A stretch of 64,000 bases of DNA from Carya illinoinensis (Eukaryota > Streptophyta > Magnoliopsida > Fagales > Juglandaceae), in the NCBI RefSeq assembly GCF_018687715.1, contig NC_056765.1, positions 31,952,254 to 32,016,253 of the forward strand, written 5' to 3'. Under the pieces are notes generated by a model, which had not been told where the DNA came from, did not search any database, and was given only the letters and a program-made list of their open reading frames with translations. The position numbers and the translations under genes were made by a program. Numbering within the stretch: the stretch's first letter is position 1; each line of letters opens with the position of its first letter. This document shows, in pieces, positions 11,490 through 23,400 of this stretch.

Positions 11490-12690
11490 TAAAGCAACAT
11501 TTTTGGGTGGGAAAGCTTGAAGAAGGATGTGGCAGAATATGTTAGTAAGTGCGTTGTCTGCAAAGTAGTAAAGGAAAAATACTAGAGTCCTGCTGGTGAA
11601 TTACAACTACTTCCAATTTCATAATGGAAATAGGAAGACATATCCATGGAATTTGTAGTCAAACTACCAAGAGCTTCAAGAGGAAACAACTCTATTTGGG
11701 TCCTCATCGATCACCCAACAAAAAGTGCTCACTTTTTGTTGGTGAAAAATACCAACCCTATGGAGAAGTTAACTCAGTTGTTTGTTTTAGAAATAGTATG
11801 ACTACATGAAGTTCCAAAAATGACCTTATCAGATAGAGATACACGTTTTACCTCTCGTTTTGGGCAAGGCCTTCAAGATGTCTTGGGCACCAAGTTGAGA
11901 CTCAATAGTGCCTATCACCCTCAGACTGATGGACAAACTAAGAGAACGATTTCGGCTTTAGAAGACATGCTAAGGGCATGTGTCTTGCAAGAAAATGATG
12001 GTTGGGAGAAACTTTTGCCATTAATTGAGTTTGCATACAATAATAGCTTCCAGGCCACCATTCAGATAGCGCCGTATGAAACTTTATACGAAAGGAAACG
12101 CAGGTCTCCCCTATATTGGGATGAAGTAGGAGAAGGAAAAATTTACGGTATAGAGATTCTTCAAGAGATGAAGGATCAAATCCAAATAATAAGGACAAGG
12201 ATGATTGTTGCCCAAGACAGACAAAAGAGATATGCCGAACATCGAAGGAGGAACTTCGAGTTCAAAGTTGGCGATTGGGTCTACCTCAAAGTGTCGTCCA
12301 TGGAATGAGTTTTTCGGTTCAGGAAGAAGGTGAAGTTAAGTATGAGATACGTGGGACCCTATAAGATATTGGAAAGGGTAGAAGCAGTCGCCTATAGACT
12401 AGATCTTCCCACTGAATTCCAAGACGTTCACAACATATTCCACATATCATCCCTATAGAAGAGATTCGAGGGACAGACACTGACAGTTGTAGCCACAAAG
12501 GATATTTTACTACAACTCAACTTGACCTATGAGGAAATCCCAATTTAGATTATAGACTGGAAGGATAAGGAACTACGAGATCCAAAAATTCCATTGGTTA
12601 AGGTTTTATGGCGGAATCACGATATTGAAGAGGTTATGTGGGAAAAGGAAGTAGATATGAGAAACAAATACCCCTATTTGTTTCGCCTGT
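11490..12690 (+). pseudogene. Gypsy integrase with chromodomain, degenerate
   Basis: The fragment starts in the integrase zinc-binding region (KDVAEYVSKCVVC near 11525). The catalytic core is partly intact: IDHPTKSAHF near 11705, SDRDTRF at 11825-11845 and YHPQTDGQT at 11910-11940. An open stretch of 162 codons at 11820-12308 is the best preserved part. The GPY-like region (YVGPYKILERV) and the chromodomain tail end near 12690. Stops at about 12308, 12457, 12547 and upstream show it is dead. Confidence 0.85.
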
Positions 12691-12799
12691 AAGTTAGTTG
12701 ACATCACATCATGGCATTCGCATCCATTCATGCACACATGGCATCCATTATTATTTTTCCATGTGACCCGCATACTTTCTCATCGTTTTTAGTAGCACC

Positions 12800-13385
12800 A
12801 TGGCCAGTAATGGTAGGATCGTCTGTCGGACTTATATGACCCCCAGTTGACTTTAGAGACTGAGAGCCGAGCAGTGATGGAGACGACTAGACCTTGGACT
12901 CAAGAAGAGAGGTTGAAGTACCATAAGACTCACATCCTCAACCATGATGGGAGAAGGAACATCCATATGAGGAGAGCACTGCCATATGAGGAGAGCCAGC
13001 CTTATGAACCTATTCGATGGATAGGAGAGACTGGACCAGATGGCTTAGATGCCATATTAGATTGACTCTCTCAAATGCTATATCAGCATGACTCTAGCCA
13101 GGCAGCGTTAGGTCAAGCAGTAGCCACTATATCCTAACCCTATTCCCCTCGGGCCTCGACAAATCAGATCTTTTTTACTCTTCTTCGAGACGCATTTGTA
13201 TCCGTGAGGAGAGAGATCCCTAGCTTGAGAGCGAGGAGTTTAGGCAGTGGAGGTTCCACGAGGAGAGAGTTAACACTTTCTACGATTCAGAGGAGAATGA
13301 GTTTTATTATCACACTCAAGACGAGATGTCAGAGGATGGCAATGAGAAACCCCCATCAAGCCTTGAGCTCTAGCATAGTGGTAAG
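12800..13385 (+). pseudogene. Unrecognised ORF remnant between gypsy pol and 3' LTR
   Basis: The chromodomain ends at 12690, but about 780 bp remain before the LTR. This stretch contains pieces of open frame: 72 codons from 12847 with PWTQEERLKYHK, and an acidic run near 13205-13380 with YDSEENEFYYHTQDEMSEDG. Frame changes and stops separate them. It may be a third ORF of the element or captured host sequence. I do not recognise a domain. Confidence 0.35.
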
Positions 13386-15851
13386 TCACACTTAGCTTTT
13401 GTTTGATGTAGGTCTTACTTTTTACTATTATCCCGATTTCAAGGACGAAATCTTGTTTTAAGGAAGAGAGGATGTAACACCCTGCCTAATTAACCATTAA
13501 GATTAATCTTTAAATGTCCTTAGCTTAAGCTTATGATTGTGGCTTTAAATATTTTATTATTGTTACTATATTATTATTTTATTTTATTTTATTTATTTAT
13601 TTCATTGAAGATGGTTAGATTTATTTAAACTATGGTACTTAATGTCATTAATTATTAAGCATGAAGGCTAAGAGAAGTAAGCCCATTAGTAATTATATTA
13701 AGGCCCTTAGAACTTTATAATGTTAATAGGTCAAGACTTAGAAGCCTTAAACCAAGCCTCACAGTAATACAAGTCTTGGTACAATAGCCTTGACAAGGGT
13801 TGGCCCAAGTATGAGGAAGGCATAAGGCCTTTTTGGCCTAACTTGGTTTAGGATTGACCCATGGCCTAATTATGTTGAGGTAAGCCTTTCAAGCCCCATC
13901 TTTGTGGATCTTGAGACCTCTCATAATCTCTTAAAAATCTGGAAACAAGGTCTCCCATCCACTCAAACCCAAAGTCCATAAACCCTCCACTTATACTCAT
14001 GGCCCTCTTAAGCTCAACAAGGCCCAAGCCTGGTTTTGCTTCTATTCACTATTCAATTGAAGCCCAATACACTATACCATGGGTTTTCTCAAACTCATAT
14101 TATACCCTAAGTGATTATTAGGACTCAAATTAGGTTTTGAAATTCTGTTAAGACTATTAATCAATTATGTTAAGACCACCCAATCCCCAAGACACGCTCA
14201 TGGTCATCACAAGCATTTGACCAGTTTTTCCCACACAAAGAAGGCACCAAGAAGATGGCATCAAGCCACCCTCACTCGGCAACCCACTTCCCTTCACCCA
14301 TTTCTTTTGAGCTGCCACTTCATGATCACATGGCAGCCAATCAAGCACCATTTCCTCACCTGAAAACCCTTCCAAGAGTGACTCATGACCTACACAAATT
14401 AGCCATGAAGAGACGATAAGAGGATGAGTCAAGAACATTATCAAAACTGTCCAAAGGTGCCACCCTTGAACCTGTCAGCTACATGCTTGGGTTTTTTTTT
14501 TTTCCCCCTTTTCTTTTTTCTTCTTCCTTCTGCACCAAGACCTGAATAGCACCCTTAGTGTCATTGTAGCACGTTACTTGATGAAATCATGGTGGTTTTA
14601 TGGTACTATTCACTCTGCACAAGTGACACAAGATGATGCATGCAAGCTAAAATCTCACCTCCTTGCATCACTGCCCACTTCACTCAATCCCCTTGAGCTT
14701 AGACCAACGTCCCTTCCCCCATTTCTGCCTAAAAAAAGCCTCTCCACTCCCTCATTTCCTCCATACCTTATCTCCAAGCTCCACTTGAGAATTGAGAGTC
14801 TTCTTTCTCCTAAGTTTAGAGAGAAACCGAAAGGTGTGACTGTTTGAGTGTTCTTTGTTTTCTTGTGTTGGAAGCTTAAGTGGGCCACAAAAATTGTAAT
14901 TTTTCTTAACCTAGATCTTATTTTACATTTCAAGCTTTGTTTTCAAGTGTTGGAATGAGTTATAGTTGAATTTAGAAAAGGTTACCATGCTTGATTCAAA
15001 ACCGGGTTCATTAAGAATGGATTAAGTGTTTGAATTATTTTAAGTGGAAATTTTGGCTGTGGCATGCCTTATCATATTTTTATATGATTTATTAATGTCT
15101 TAGAATGATCATTGAAGGTTTTATTTTGAGATTAGAAGCATGCATGATAGGTTTTAATTATACCTTATGTTGATCATCAAGCATGCATGGTTTTTAATTA
15201 AGTTATGATTGAGGCATGGAGTTTTTATTTACATCACCTAGGGTTGATCAATGAGCATTTATAAAGCCTTGTGATTGGCATAAAAATGAAAATACATGTT
15301 TTGGGTGAATTATGAAAGCATACCTTTGTGATTTAGGTTAAGAGCATCATGCTTGATTAATTGATGATTAAAGAGGATTAAGGTTTTTAGCCATGATTAA
15401 GTGTTGGAATGAACTTGTTCACCCAAGAATTTTCTTTTATCATGTCATTAAGGACTATAGTGATTATTTGTAATTAACGAAAACTGCATAAGCATACATT
15501 TGTATGGATCAATAGTTGAAAACATACTTAAGCATCAACTAGGTGCATGCCATGGGTTGGGTGTGTTTGAGATAGTTCCACTTTGAATTTAAAATTTTAA
15601 GTGTATAGATGGTTTTAGAATATGAAAAATATGAGATCCATGAAATTTGGTTAAATTTGAGATTTGTTTACAAATATTGAAAAATTTAGGGCATTAGTGG
15701 CAATTTTTTAGAGTTTAGGGTTATTTTTGCAAATGCCCATTTTTGAAGCCTTTTGATTATGAAAATCTTCCCATAGTAGCATAAATCCTAACTTAGCATG
15801 AATTTGATTTCAACTACTACGATATTTCAAACTCAGAAAGTTTGTAAGTTG

Positions 15852-16932
15852 TGAAAAAGCAGTAGTTCTACACAACACTACACCTAGAGGGGGGGTGAAT
15901 AGGTGTAATCTAATTTTTCTGGCCTTTTGAAAATTAATCAAACAAGCAGATAATAAATGAAACAAATAACACAAATAATCAACACATGATTTTGTTCACG
16001 GAGTGGAAACTCATTTGAAGAACCTCTTCAAAATCTAAAACCACTCCGGGTGTAAGACACCACCTCAAATCCACTATAGAAACTTTAGTTTGTTACAACC
16101 AATTTAGAACACTCACAAAACCTTTGTAGTAGCTAAACTTGGCTTGCAACACCACGAGTGACCCACTCGATCTCTACACGCATGTAGTGTCGGAACTCCG
16201 ACCTTCCTATAGCTTCCCACGAGAACCTCTCGATCTCTGCATCAACGGCAGCTCCGGACTCTCCCGGCCAACAAAAATGTCCACTTCAATGGACTCAAGT
16301 GAAAGCTGATTTTTGTGTATGTTGTGGTGGAGAAATGTTTTTCCAAGAAAGAATCAATCAAATGGGGAAGAGATTGCTCTAAGATGTTCTTGGAGGCCCT
16401 TAGGGTTTTTGCTCTGATTCTCCACCCATAGAACAGAAGCTAACATGTTCTATTTATAGTTCCCATCAAATGAGGCGTTCAAAACCCTACATTGTAAGTG
16501 ATCTGGAACATTGGCTCGAGCGAAGGGTCGAGCGAAGGTCGAGCGCCGAAATCTGCCTGAGTTCGCTCGAGCGCCATGTCGAGCGAGTATCGAGCGGTCG
16601 ACTCTGCCTGAGTTCGCTCGAGCTCAGTGTCGAGCGAGGGTCGAGCGACACACTCTGCCTGGGTTCGCTTGAGCTCAGTGTCGAGCGAAAGTCGAGCGGT
16701 TGAATCTGCCTGAGTTCGCTCGAGCCGTATGTCGAGCGAGGGTCGAGCGGTTGAATCTGCCTGAGTTCGCTCGAGCGCTCTGTCGAGCGAGGGTCGAGCG
16801 AAGTCGCTTCTTTTGACCAATAATGAGCACACTTCAAGCCCACTTCAATCCTTTCGCAACAACACTTGTTACAACACCATTTTACACAGGTTTTCACAAG
16901 AATATGCCAACACGCTCATTTTTCCCTCAACA
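15852..16932 (-). mobile_element. Solo LTR (1,081 bp) with target duplication AGTTG
   Basis: AGTTG flanks the segment at 15847-15851 and 16933-16937. The insert begins TG and ends CA: on the minus strand it starts TGTTGAGGGAAAAATGAGC and ends CTGCTTTTTCA. No coding domain is inside. It contains the widespread plant repeat motif CACCTAGAGGGGGGGTGAATAGG near its left end and a 51-bp tandem repeat. These traits fit a solo LTR or a small non-autonomous LTR element nested in the chromovirus LTR. Confidence 0.8.
16513..16805. repeat. 51-bp tandem repeat rich in GCTCGAGCG/GTCGAGCG
   Basis: TCTGCCTG recurs at 16552, 16603, 16654, 16705 and 16756, an exact 51-bp period. Each unit carries TTCGCTCGAGC and one or two GTCGAGCG motifs. 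It lies inside the solo LTR. The high CpG content contrasts with the AT-rich surroundings. It generates open frames on both strands that are not genes. Confidence 0.95.
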
Positions 16933-18124
16933 AGTTGACCTATAACTACCTTGATAAGTTATTTATTATTCATTGATAAATGTTATGTCATAATTGTCAT
17001 TTTGAGCTTAAAATATCATGCTATATGATACATTGAATACATAAATACATGACATGTAATATTGTCACCATTTTTAACATATTGAATATAAATGTTATTT
17101 TCGCACGAAAGTTTGCTACACATGGACATTTGATGAACTACATTTTTCAAACATAGCATGAAAAATAATTTTTGTCATGACTCCAAAGGTTAGGATGAGA
17201 AATTATCCTAATGGAAATCCTTTATCCACTCTAGAGCGTTTAAAAATGAGTGGTAACCTTGGGGTTGACGAAGAACAGCCAACGGGCTTCGAATGAGTTC
17301 TTTTTAAAGAACGCTAGAATGAAGTCAAATTTTATGACACTTAAGGCTAGTGGGTGTACATGTTATAATGTTATGTTATGTTACCAATGTATTGAAAACG
17401 AGTCTACAAACAAAATAGTTTGAACATGAATTGTACTATAGTCACCAGCAGGTACTCATAGTGCATATGGGAAACTATGATAATACCACATGTTATAATG
17501 TTACGATTAAGTATGAATTGCTAATAATGATGAAACATTATGATATTTTTGCCAATGGAAATGAAAAATATTTTCTGTAAAAAATGTGTTTTAGTTTTTC
17601 TGAAAATGTTGAAGAATCTAGATAGGAAACATACACTGATTCTTTTTCTACATTCCATGCATCTCATATTTATCATTCTTCATGCATAATTTATCTTTAT
17701 GCACGTTGGTTGTTTGACGTACTAATATTTCAAGTAAATCTCACCCCATGCGGACCCACTATCTTGGAATGATAGAAGTTGTGTTAGGACTCGACGCGGA
17801 TGGACTAGATGGATTGGATGGACAGGTGGATCCAACTAATTAAGTAGGAGTCAAACCTCGATAAAAGACAGGATCTCTTCTAATGTTTATAGCACCAACC
17901 CTTCATGCTCTAGAATGCATAAAGTAGTTGATCTAGTTTCAGAGACTTTTTATGATAATTAGCTTTACTAAGATTCTGCTACTATTTTCTTTGAATTCAT
18001 GATGGTTAATAATGAATTGTGATGTTTTTAATTATTCTGGCATAAGTTTTATTTTTTCAAACTTAAGTCATTGTGGATAGTACATTCTACTAGTTGCACT
18101 TATAGGATGCATTGCATGTTAACT

Positions 18125-18348
18125 ATCAGATTTCCATCGTCTATATACTTGTAATATTGAAAAAAAAAAAGAGGAAATAAAAAGGAGAGATGTCGTTATT
18201 AACTGAGTGAACTCAATGCACCGACTTTAGCGACTATTTAGAGAGCTTAAACTTTGAGGATCTTAAACTTTAAAATCCTAAACCGACATGCCCCAACTTA
18301 ATCGACCGGAACCGACATGTGCATATTATTTAATTTTCAGGTACATCC
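18125..18348 (+). pseudogene. TNL 3'-end remnant, left half
   Basis: CAGATTTCCATCGT at 18130 and the following sequence match the last exon end of both TNL genes (52309 and 61981). CAACTTAATCGACCGGAACCG and GTGCATATTATTT match the 3' flank of TNL2 (62076-62115). AGGATCTTAAACTTTAAAATCCT matches that of TNL1. So this is the tail of another TNL gene whose body is no longer adjacent; the chromovirus LTR sits where the rest should be. Confidence 0.75.
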
Positions 18349-19441
18349 TTAGAGCACTCCCAATGGATTATGTAAAATCCATCTATATGTAAAATTTGAA
18401 GAATTTAGCTTAAAATGCACCTCCAACCGATTCTCTACTTCATCTCTATTTTTCAGTTTGGGATAGTGTTACCGCGTAGTGTGACATTGTACATGAATGT
18501 AAACATTTTTTTAATTAATTTCTGTCTTTTGGCCTCTGCTTCCAAAGTTCATTTTATTTCACAAAAGCCCCTCCGTGTGTTTGGCATCATCTTCCCTTCC
18601 TCAGTTCTCATTGAATCCAGCAATCACAATTTGCATTCAATTTGCTTCAAATTTCAGTTGAAGAATCCCATCGTCCAATTCAAATTTGCAAGTCCCCATT
18701 GCTCTTCCTCTTCTGAGTGGGTTTTGGCCCTCTTGGTAATCTTTCCTCTGCATCCAAAGTACATCTTATGAGGTGCAAAATGAGAGTTTGTGAAGTTGAG
18801 GGATTGCTGGAAATGGTGATGAAACTGGTTTTGGTGGGGTTGTGTTGGTGGGTTTTGGAGTCAAAGATGAGGATGGGATTTGCTTTGGTTGAAAACAAAG
18901 TGGGTGATGGTGATTTTGGTGGATTGGCTACGGATTTCAAGGTGATTTTGGCTGAGTTTCAGATTTTTTCTACAATTTCAGCAAGAAAAATGCCCCCCAT
19001 AGATGCAATTTGGGAAGATTCACACTGGATATTTGCATTTTGCAGCATCTTGTAGTTGTTTCCCTTTTACTAACCAAGATGGTGTCTACATATCAAACCT
19101 GCCAGGGGGATATCAACAAGAATTAAAAAGAAACTACTCACCGAACAAAAAATATTTTTTTTGTGATTTCTGGTTTTGGGAGAAAGAGAAGTCAGGAGAA
19201 AGATAAATAAATATGAGGAGATATTATAAATATTAAAAGATAGAAGGATATTATTAATAGTTAGAGAAAATATTAAAAATGAATAAATTATATTATAAAA
19301 TATAATATTTAAATGATATAAAAAAATAGATAAATTGATATATAATATATTATAAAAATCAATATATAAAATTAAAAAAAAAATAAATTTTGATAATATA
19401 TTTTAAAGGATGAGATGAAAAAGTCATTGGGCGTCCTCTAA
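18349..19441. mobile_element. Non-autonomous TIR transposon (hAT-like), about 1.09 kb
   Basis: The ends are imperfect inverted repeats: TTAGAGCACTCCCAATGG on the left, TTAGAGGACGCCCAATGA on the right (reverse complement). Flanks GTACATCC and GTACTTGC match at 6 of 8 positions, compatible with a decayed 8-bp hAT target duplication. The sequence on either side is TNL 3' flank, which confirms insertion. The middle (about 18590-19080) is richer in GC and has no recognisable protein. Confidence 0.65.
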
Positions 19442-19550
19442 GTACTTGCCATTTACCAAAAAGGCTTTTTGTTTGTTTTCTCGTACGTTGTGCTCCAACT
19501 TGTGTGGCCTCTGTTAGCTTTTTCCTAACTTTTTTGTTCACCTCTATTAA
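19442..19550 (+). pseudogene. TNL 3'-flank remnant, right half
   Basis: CCATTTACCAAAAAGGCTTT and then CGTACGTTGTG...CAACTT match the region after TNL1 (52500) and TNL2 (62157-62205). It continues the fragment at 18125-18348 once the intervening transposon is removed. Non-coding. Confidence 0.75.
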
Positions 19551-20200
19551 TTTTTTGTGATGGCCCCAACTCCCACATACGGATATGTGGAAATCGAGGC
19601 ATCGGGATGATGACAACACGGGTTATGCATCTCATTGCCGAATGCCAAATGTGTGTACATGCAACACGTGTACAATAAAAATAATGCAGCGGCAATAAAA
19701 GTCTTTCAACTAAGTACCAGAATTTTGTTTAAATACAAACTCGCTTAAAACAAGTGTAATAAAATCTTACAAGTTTTAACATTGTCTCAAATCCAAAATA
19801 CATAAAGTAAAGGCAAGGAAAAATAATTTCCAACAATACAACTCCAAATCAGTACTCTGGAAGAGCCGCCTCCTCAGGTTCTGCCTCCTCCTCCTCATCT
19901 GCATCAAAGTCTACGGTACCAAAGACGGTACCGCAGGTAAGTAATAATCTAACCAAATTTCAAGATAAAAAATATATCCATGCCACAACAATATGCATGA
20001 ATATGATGTCATATGCATATGTCCCGAAAATCATCATTTCTCAAAAATAATCATTTTTCCAACGCACCCCAAAATCCCATTTTGGCCCAAAACATTTCCT
20101 TCAAAACATTTATTCGCCATTATCTGGGATAATGGCCCAAAAATCTAATCTCGTCATTTTTCAAGAAAATGACTCATTAACCAAACCATCAGAGCACTGT

Positions 20201-20380
20201 CAGGTGGGACTCTATCACCATCCCCGCTTACCACCATCCCTACGCATGCACCTTAGGCGAGAATCGCAGGTGGGACTTTACCACCATCCTTGCTTACTAC
20301 CATCCCTACGCCGTGTGCATCGTAGGCGGGAATCACAAGCGAGACTCCACCACCGTCCCTGCTTACCACCATCCCTATAG
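20201..20380. repeat. 66-69-bp tandem repeat in the solo LTR
   Basis: Units starting CAGGTGGGACT or CAAGCGAGACT begin at 20201, 20267 and 20336. Each has CACCATCC...GCTTACCACCATCCCTA. The third is truncated. It resembles repeats found in some plant gypsy LTRs. Confidence 0.8.
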
Positions 20381-20442
20381 TACCTCTGATTTAGACCAAT
20401 CAATCCAATCATTCAAATATACCCAAAAATCATTTCTTACTT

Positions 20443-23400
20443 TTTTTTTTGAAAGGAATAATCATATTCAACTCAATAATCCCAACGGATGAATACACGA
20501 GGGAATTTCCCCCAATGTTATGCTCTCCTCAGAGAGTTTAAGAGCATCCTTGGCTAAAACATGAGCCACGGAATTACAATCACGAGAAACATGTTCTACA
20601 GACCACCTTACAAATGAGCCTAATAGAAGTTTTGCATCAGATAAAAACACCCCAGCTGGGAACTCATCCTGGCTTGGTTTGTTGAGTGCCAAGACAACTT
20701 GCTGTGCGTCTCCCTCAAATATCACATGAGTTAGTCCCAACTGTTGACTGAAAAGAATTGCTTTCAAGACTCCATAAGACTCTGCTAAGAGAGCATCAGG
20801 GAAAGAATCTTTAGGTGATCTTAAAGAAGCCACTACACTGCCTTCCCAGTTCCTAATGACAATTCCTGCACCAATTTTGCACTTACTTTTATCAACCGCA
20901 GCATCCCAGTTCACTTTGAATACATTGAGAGGGGGTGCTCTCCAATTAGAAACACTTTGTCTTGAACTAACTTGAACCGCTACATCCTTGTTATTTGCCA
21001 CACTATAATCAGTAACAACCTGAGAAGCAGCATCAACTACCTTCCCTGGCTCCCAAAACTTTTGCTCAAAAATAAAGTGGTTCCTTCTCTTCCAAATTTG
21101 ATAAACTGTGGCTGCAAATACATCAAGGTCCTTATTATCCAGTACAGATGTCAGGTGACTCCACAAATCTTTGAAATAATGATCTCTAACCACTCCTTTT
21201 TGCAGCTTTCGTGAACTCAGGCTCCACACATCTTGGACTGAAGCACAAGACCAGAGTGCATGCATAACTGATTCCTGCTCCAATTGACACACTGGACAGA
21301 AAGGTGACTCCACTATCCTTTTCTTAAATAAATTAAGCTTTGTTGGCAAGGACTCATGACAGGCCCTCCATATTAGCAACCTGTTTGCATTAGGAATCCC
21401 CAATTTCCAGATCATAGACCAACTCTTGTTATTTGGAACTACAGAAGAAGACTGCCCCTGGTTGTTTGCCTCCATCATACATAGCAAGTGATAGGCACTC
21501 TTTACTGAAAAGGATCCATCTTTTGTACACCTCCATGTCAGTTTGTCATTAGCATTTGTTATGCTTATAGGAATTCTGCTAATGACCTCTATCTCCTCAG
21601 GATCGAAAACATCCTGTAACAAGGCTTTATTCCACTCAACCCTATGCTGATCAATCAAACAGCTCACCTTCGAAGACTCATCTAGCACCCTTATAGTTGA
21701 TTGAACTTTATAAGACGTAGGCCTGGGAATCCATTTGTCTTTCCAAATCCTTACAGAATTTCCATTACCAATACACCAAAACATCCCTTCCCTTAGAACC
21801 TCCCTCCCTGCAGTGAAACTCCTCCATAGAAATGAAGGATTGCTGCCCAACTTGGCCTGTATGAAGTCTGACTTGTGAAAATACTTTGCTTTAAGAATCC
21901 TTGCAGGTAAAGAATCTGGTTGTTTGAGAAGCCGCCAACCTTGCTTGGCTAAGAGAGCAACATTGAAGTTCTCAAAATCTCTATAGCCAAGACCTCCCTC
22001 TTCCTTTGATATTCCTAAGGTCTTCCAAGAGAGCCATTTAATTTTTGATCTATCACCTTTCATTCCCCACCAGAACCTTTGCATTAAGGAATTAATGGAG
22101 TTCAAAATAGCTTTAGGAAGTTTGAAAATACTCATACAATAAGTAGGAATGGCCTGTATGACAGATTTTAACAACACTTCCTTTCCTGCCTGAGATAGAA
22201 ATCTGACTGACCAACTATGCATTCTTGCCCTTATGTTGTCCAAGACAGGTTTGAAAGCATTTAACTTCTGTTTCCCCATGTAGGCTGGCAGCCCCAAATA
22301 TTTTTCATAAGATTTGGCCTCCTCCAGTCCTGCTGCTGCAAGTATAACCTCTTTTGCCTCAGCTCTTGTATTGCTACTGAAATACACTGCTGTTTTATCC
22401 ATATTTAGCCTCTGACCAGATGCATATTCATACATTTTGAGGATGCCAAAGAGCCTGCTCCACTCCAGTGCATTTGCCTTGCAGAAAAGCAAACTGTCAT
22501 CTGCAAAAAAGAGATGGTTAACCAAAAGCCTCCCTCTAGCAAATGGAAAACCTGATATGAAACCCTTCTGTTCAGCTTGATCCAGCAATAGGCCAAGAAC
22601 CTCAGAGCATAAGATGAAAAGATAAGGAGAAAGAGGGTCTCCTTGTCTCAACCCTCTCTTTGGACAGAACTTTTGCTGTGGAGTGCCATTTATCAGAATA
22701 GAATACTTGACAGAGCTCACACATGACATAACCATGTCAGTCCACTCTTTACTGAATCCCATCTTGAGCAAAACAGCTTCTAAAAAAGGCCATTCAATTC
22801 TGTCATATGCCTTACTCATGTCTAACTTCAATGCCATGTATCCTTCCCTCTTACCTCTCATTCTATGTTTCATTGAGTGCATAGTTTCATATGCCACTAT
22901 GATATTATCAGAAATTAATCTCCCGGGAACAAAAGCACTTTGTGAGGGTGAGATAATGGAAGGAAGGAAAAGCTTCAATCTGTTTGCCAGGACTTTAGAG
23001 ACCACCTTGTAGATGACATTACATAAACTAATGGGTCTGTACTCCGAGACAAGAGTTGGAAGTTTCTTCTTAGGAATCAAAGCAATATAAGTCTCATTGA
23101 TTTCAGCCACACCTCTTCTAGTTTCCAGTATTTCCTGCACTGCAGCAGCCACGTCCCCTCCAACAATGTGCCAGTTATCTTGAAAAAAGCCTGCAGAAAA
23201 ACCATCTGGGCCAGGAGACCCAAAAGGGTTCATGTCAAAAACTGCAGCCTTCACTTCCTCTACTGAACTTTTCCTCATTAGTTGTTGGTTCATGTCATGT
23301 GTTATCAACCTATTCACAACCTCCAGAGCTTCCCCACAGCCAGTTGGATGAGATGAAGAGAACAGGTTTTCATAATAAGACTGAAAAGTTGTGCTGACCT

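Larger units (their letters stand above)
10436..18124 (+). mobile_element. Decayed Ty3/gypsy chromovirus (Tekay-like), 3' part with long LTR
   Basis: Fragments of gag, protease, integrase and chromodomain occur in the right order on the plus strand, followed by a purine tract and an LTR beginning TGTAACACCC at 13473. The reverse transcriptase and RNase H are missing, lost between about 11470 and 11500, and there is no 5' LTR in the window. Stops and frameshifts are frequent. The C-terminal motif (VLWRNHDIEEVMWEKE...KYPYLF) matches the chromodomain end of Tekay/Del-type elements. The right boundary is set where TNL-like sequence begins (about 18125) and is approximate. Confidence 0.8.
13473..18124 (+). 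repeat. 3' LTR of the chromovirus, interrupted by a solo LTR
   Basis: It starts TGTAACACCCTGCC directly after the purine tract AAGGAAGAGAGGA. The LTR is about 3.6 kb once the 1,081-bp insertion at 15852-16932 and its target duplication are removed. It includes a low-complexity pyrimidine stretch near 14490 and small frames (14157-14933) that are LTR noise. The end near 18124 is inferred from the start of TNL-like sequence; a clean TTACA end was not found. Confidence 0.65.

Noticed and set aside
14157..14933. ORFs of about 90 codons
   Set aside because: They lie inside the chromovirus LTR, have no recognisable domain and overlap on opposite strands.
16470..16897. Repetitive ORFs on both strands
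   Set aside because: They are a by-product of the 51-bp GTCGAGCG repeat, whose length is a multiple of three, inside a solo LTR.
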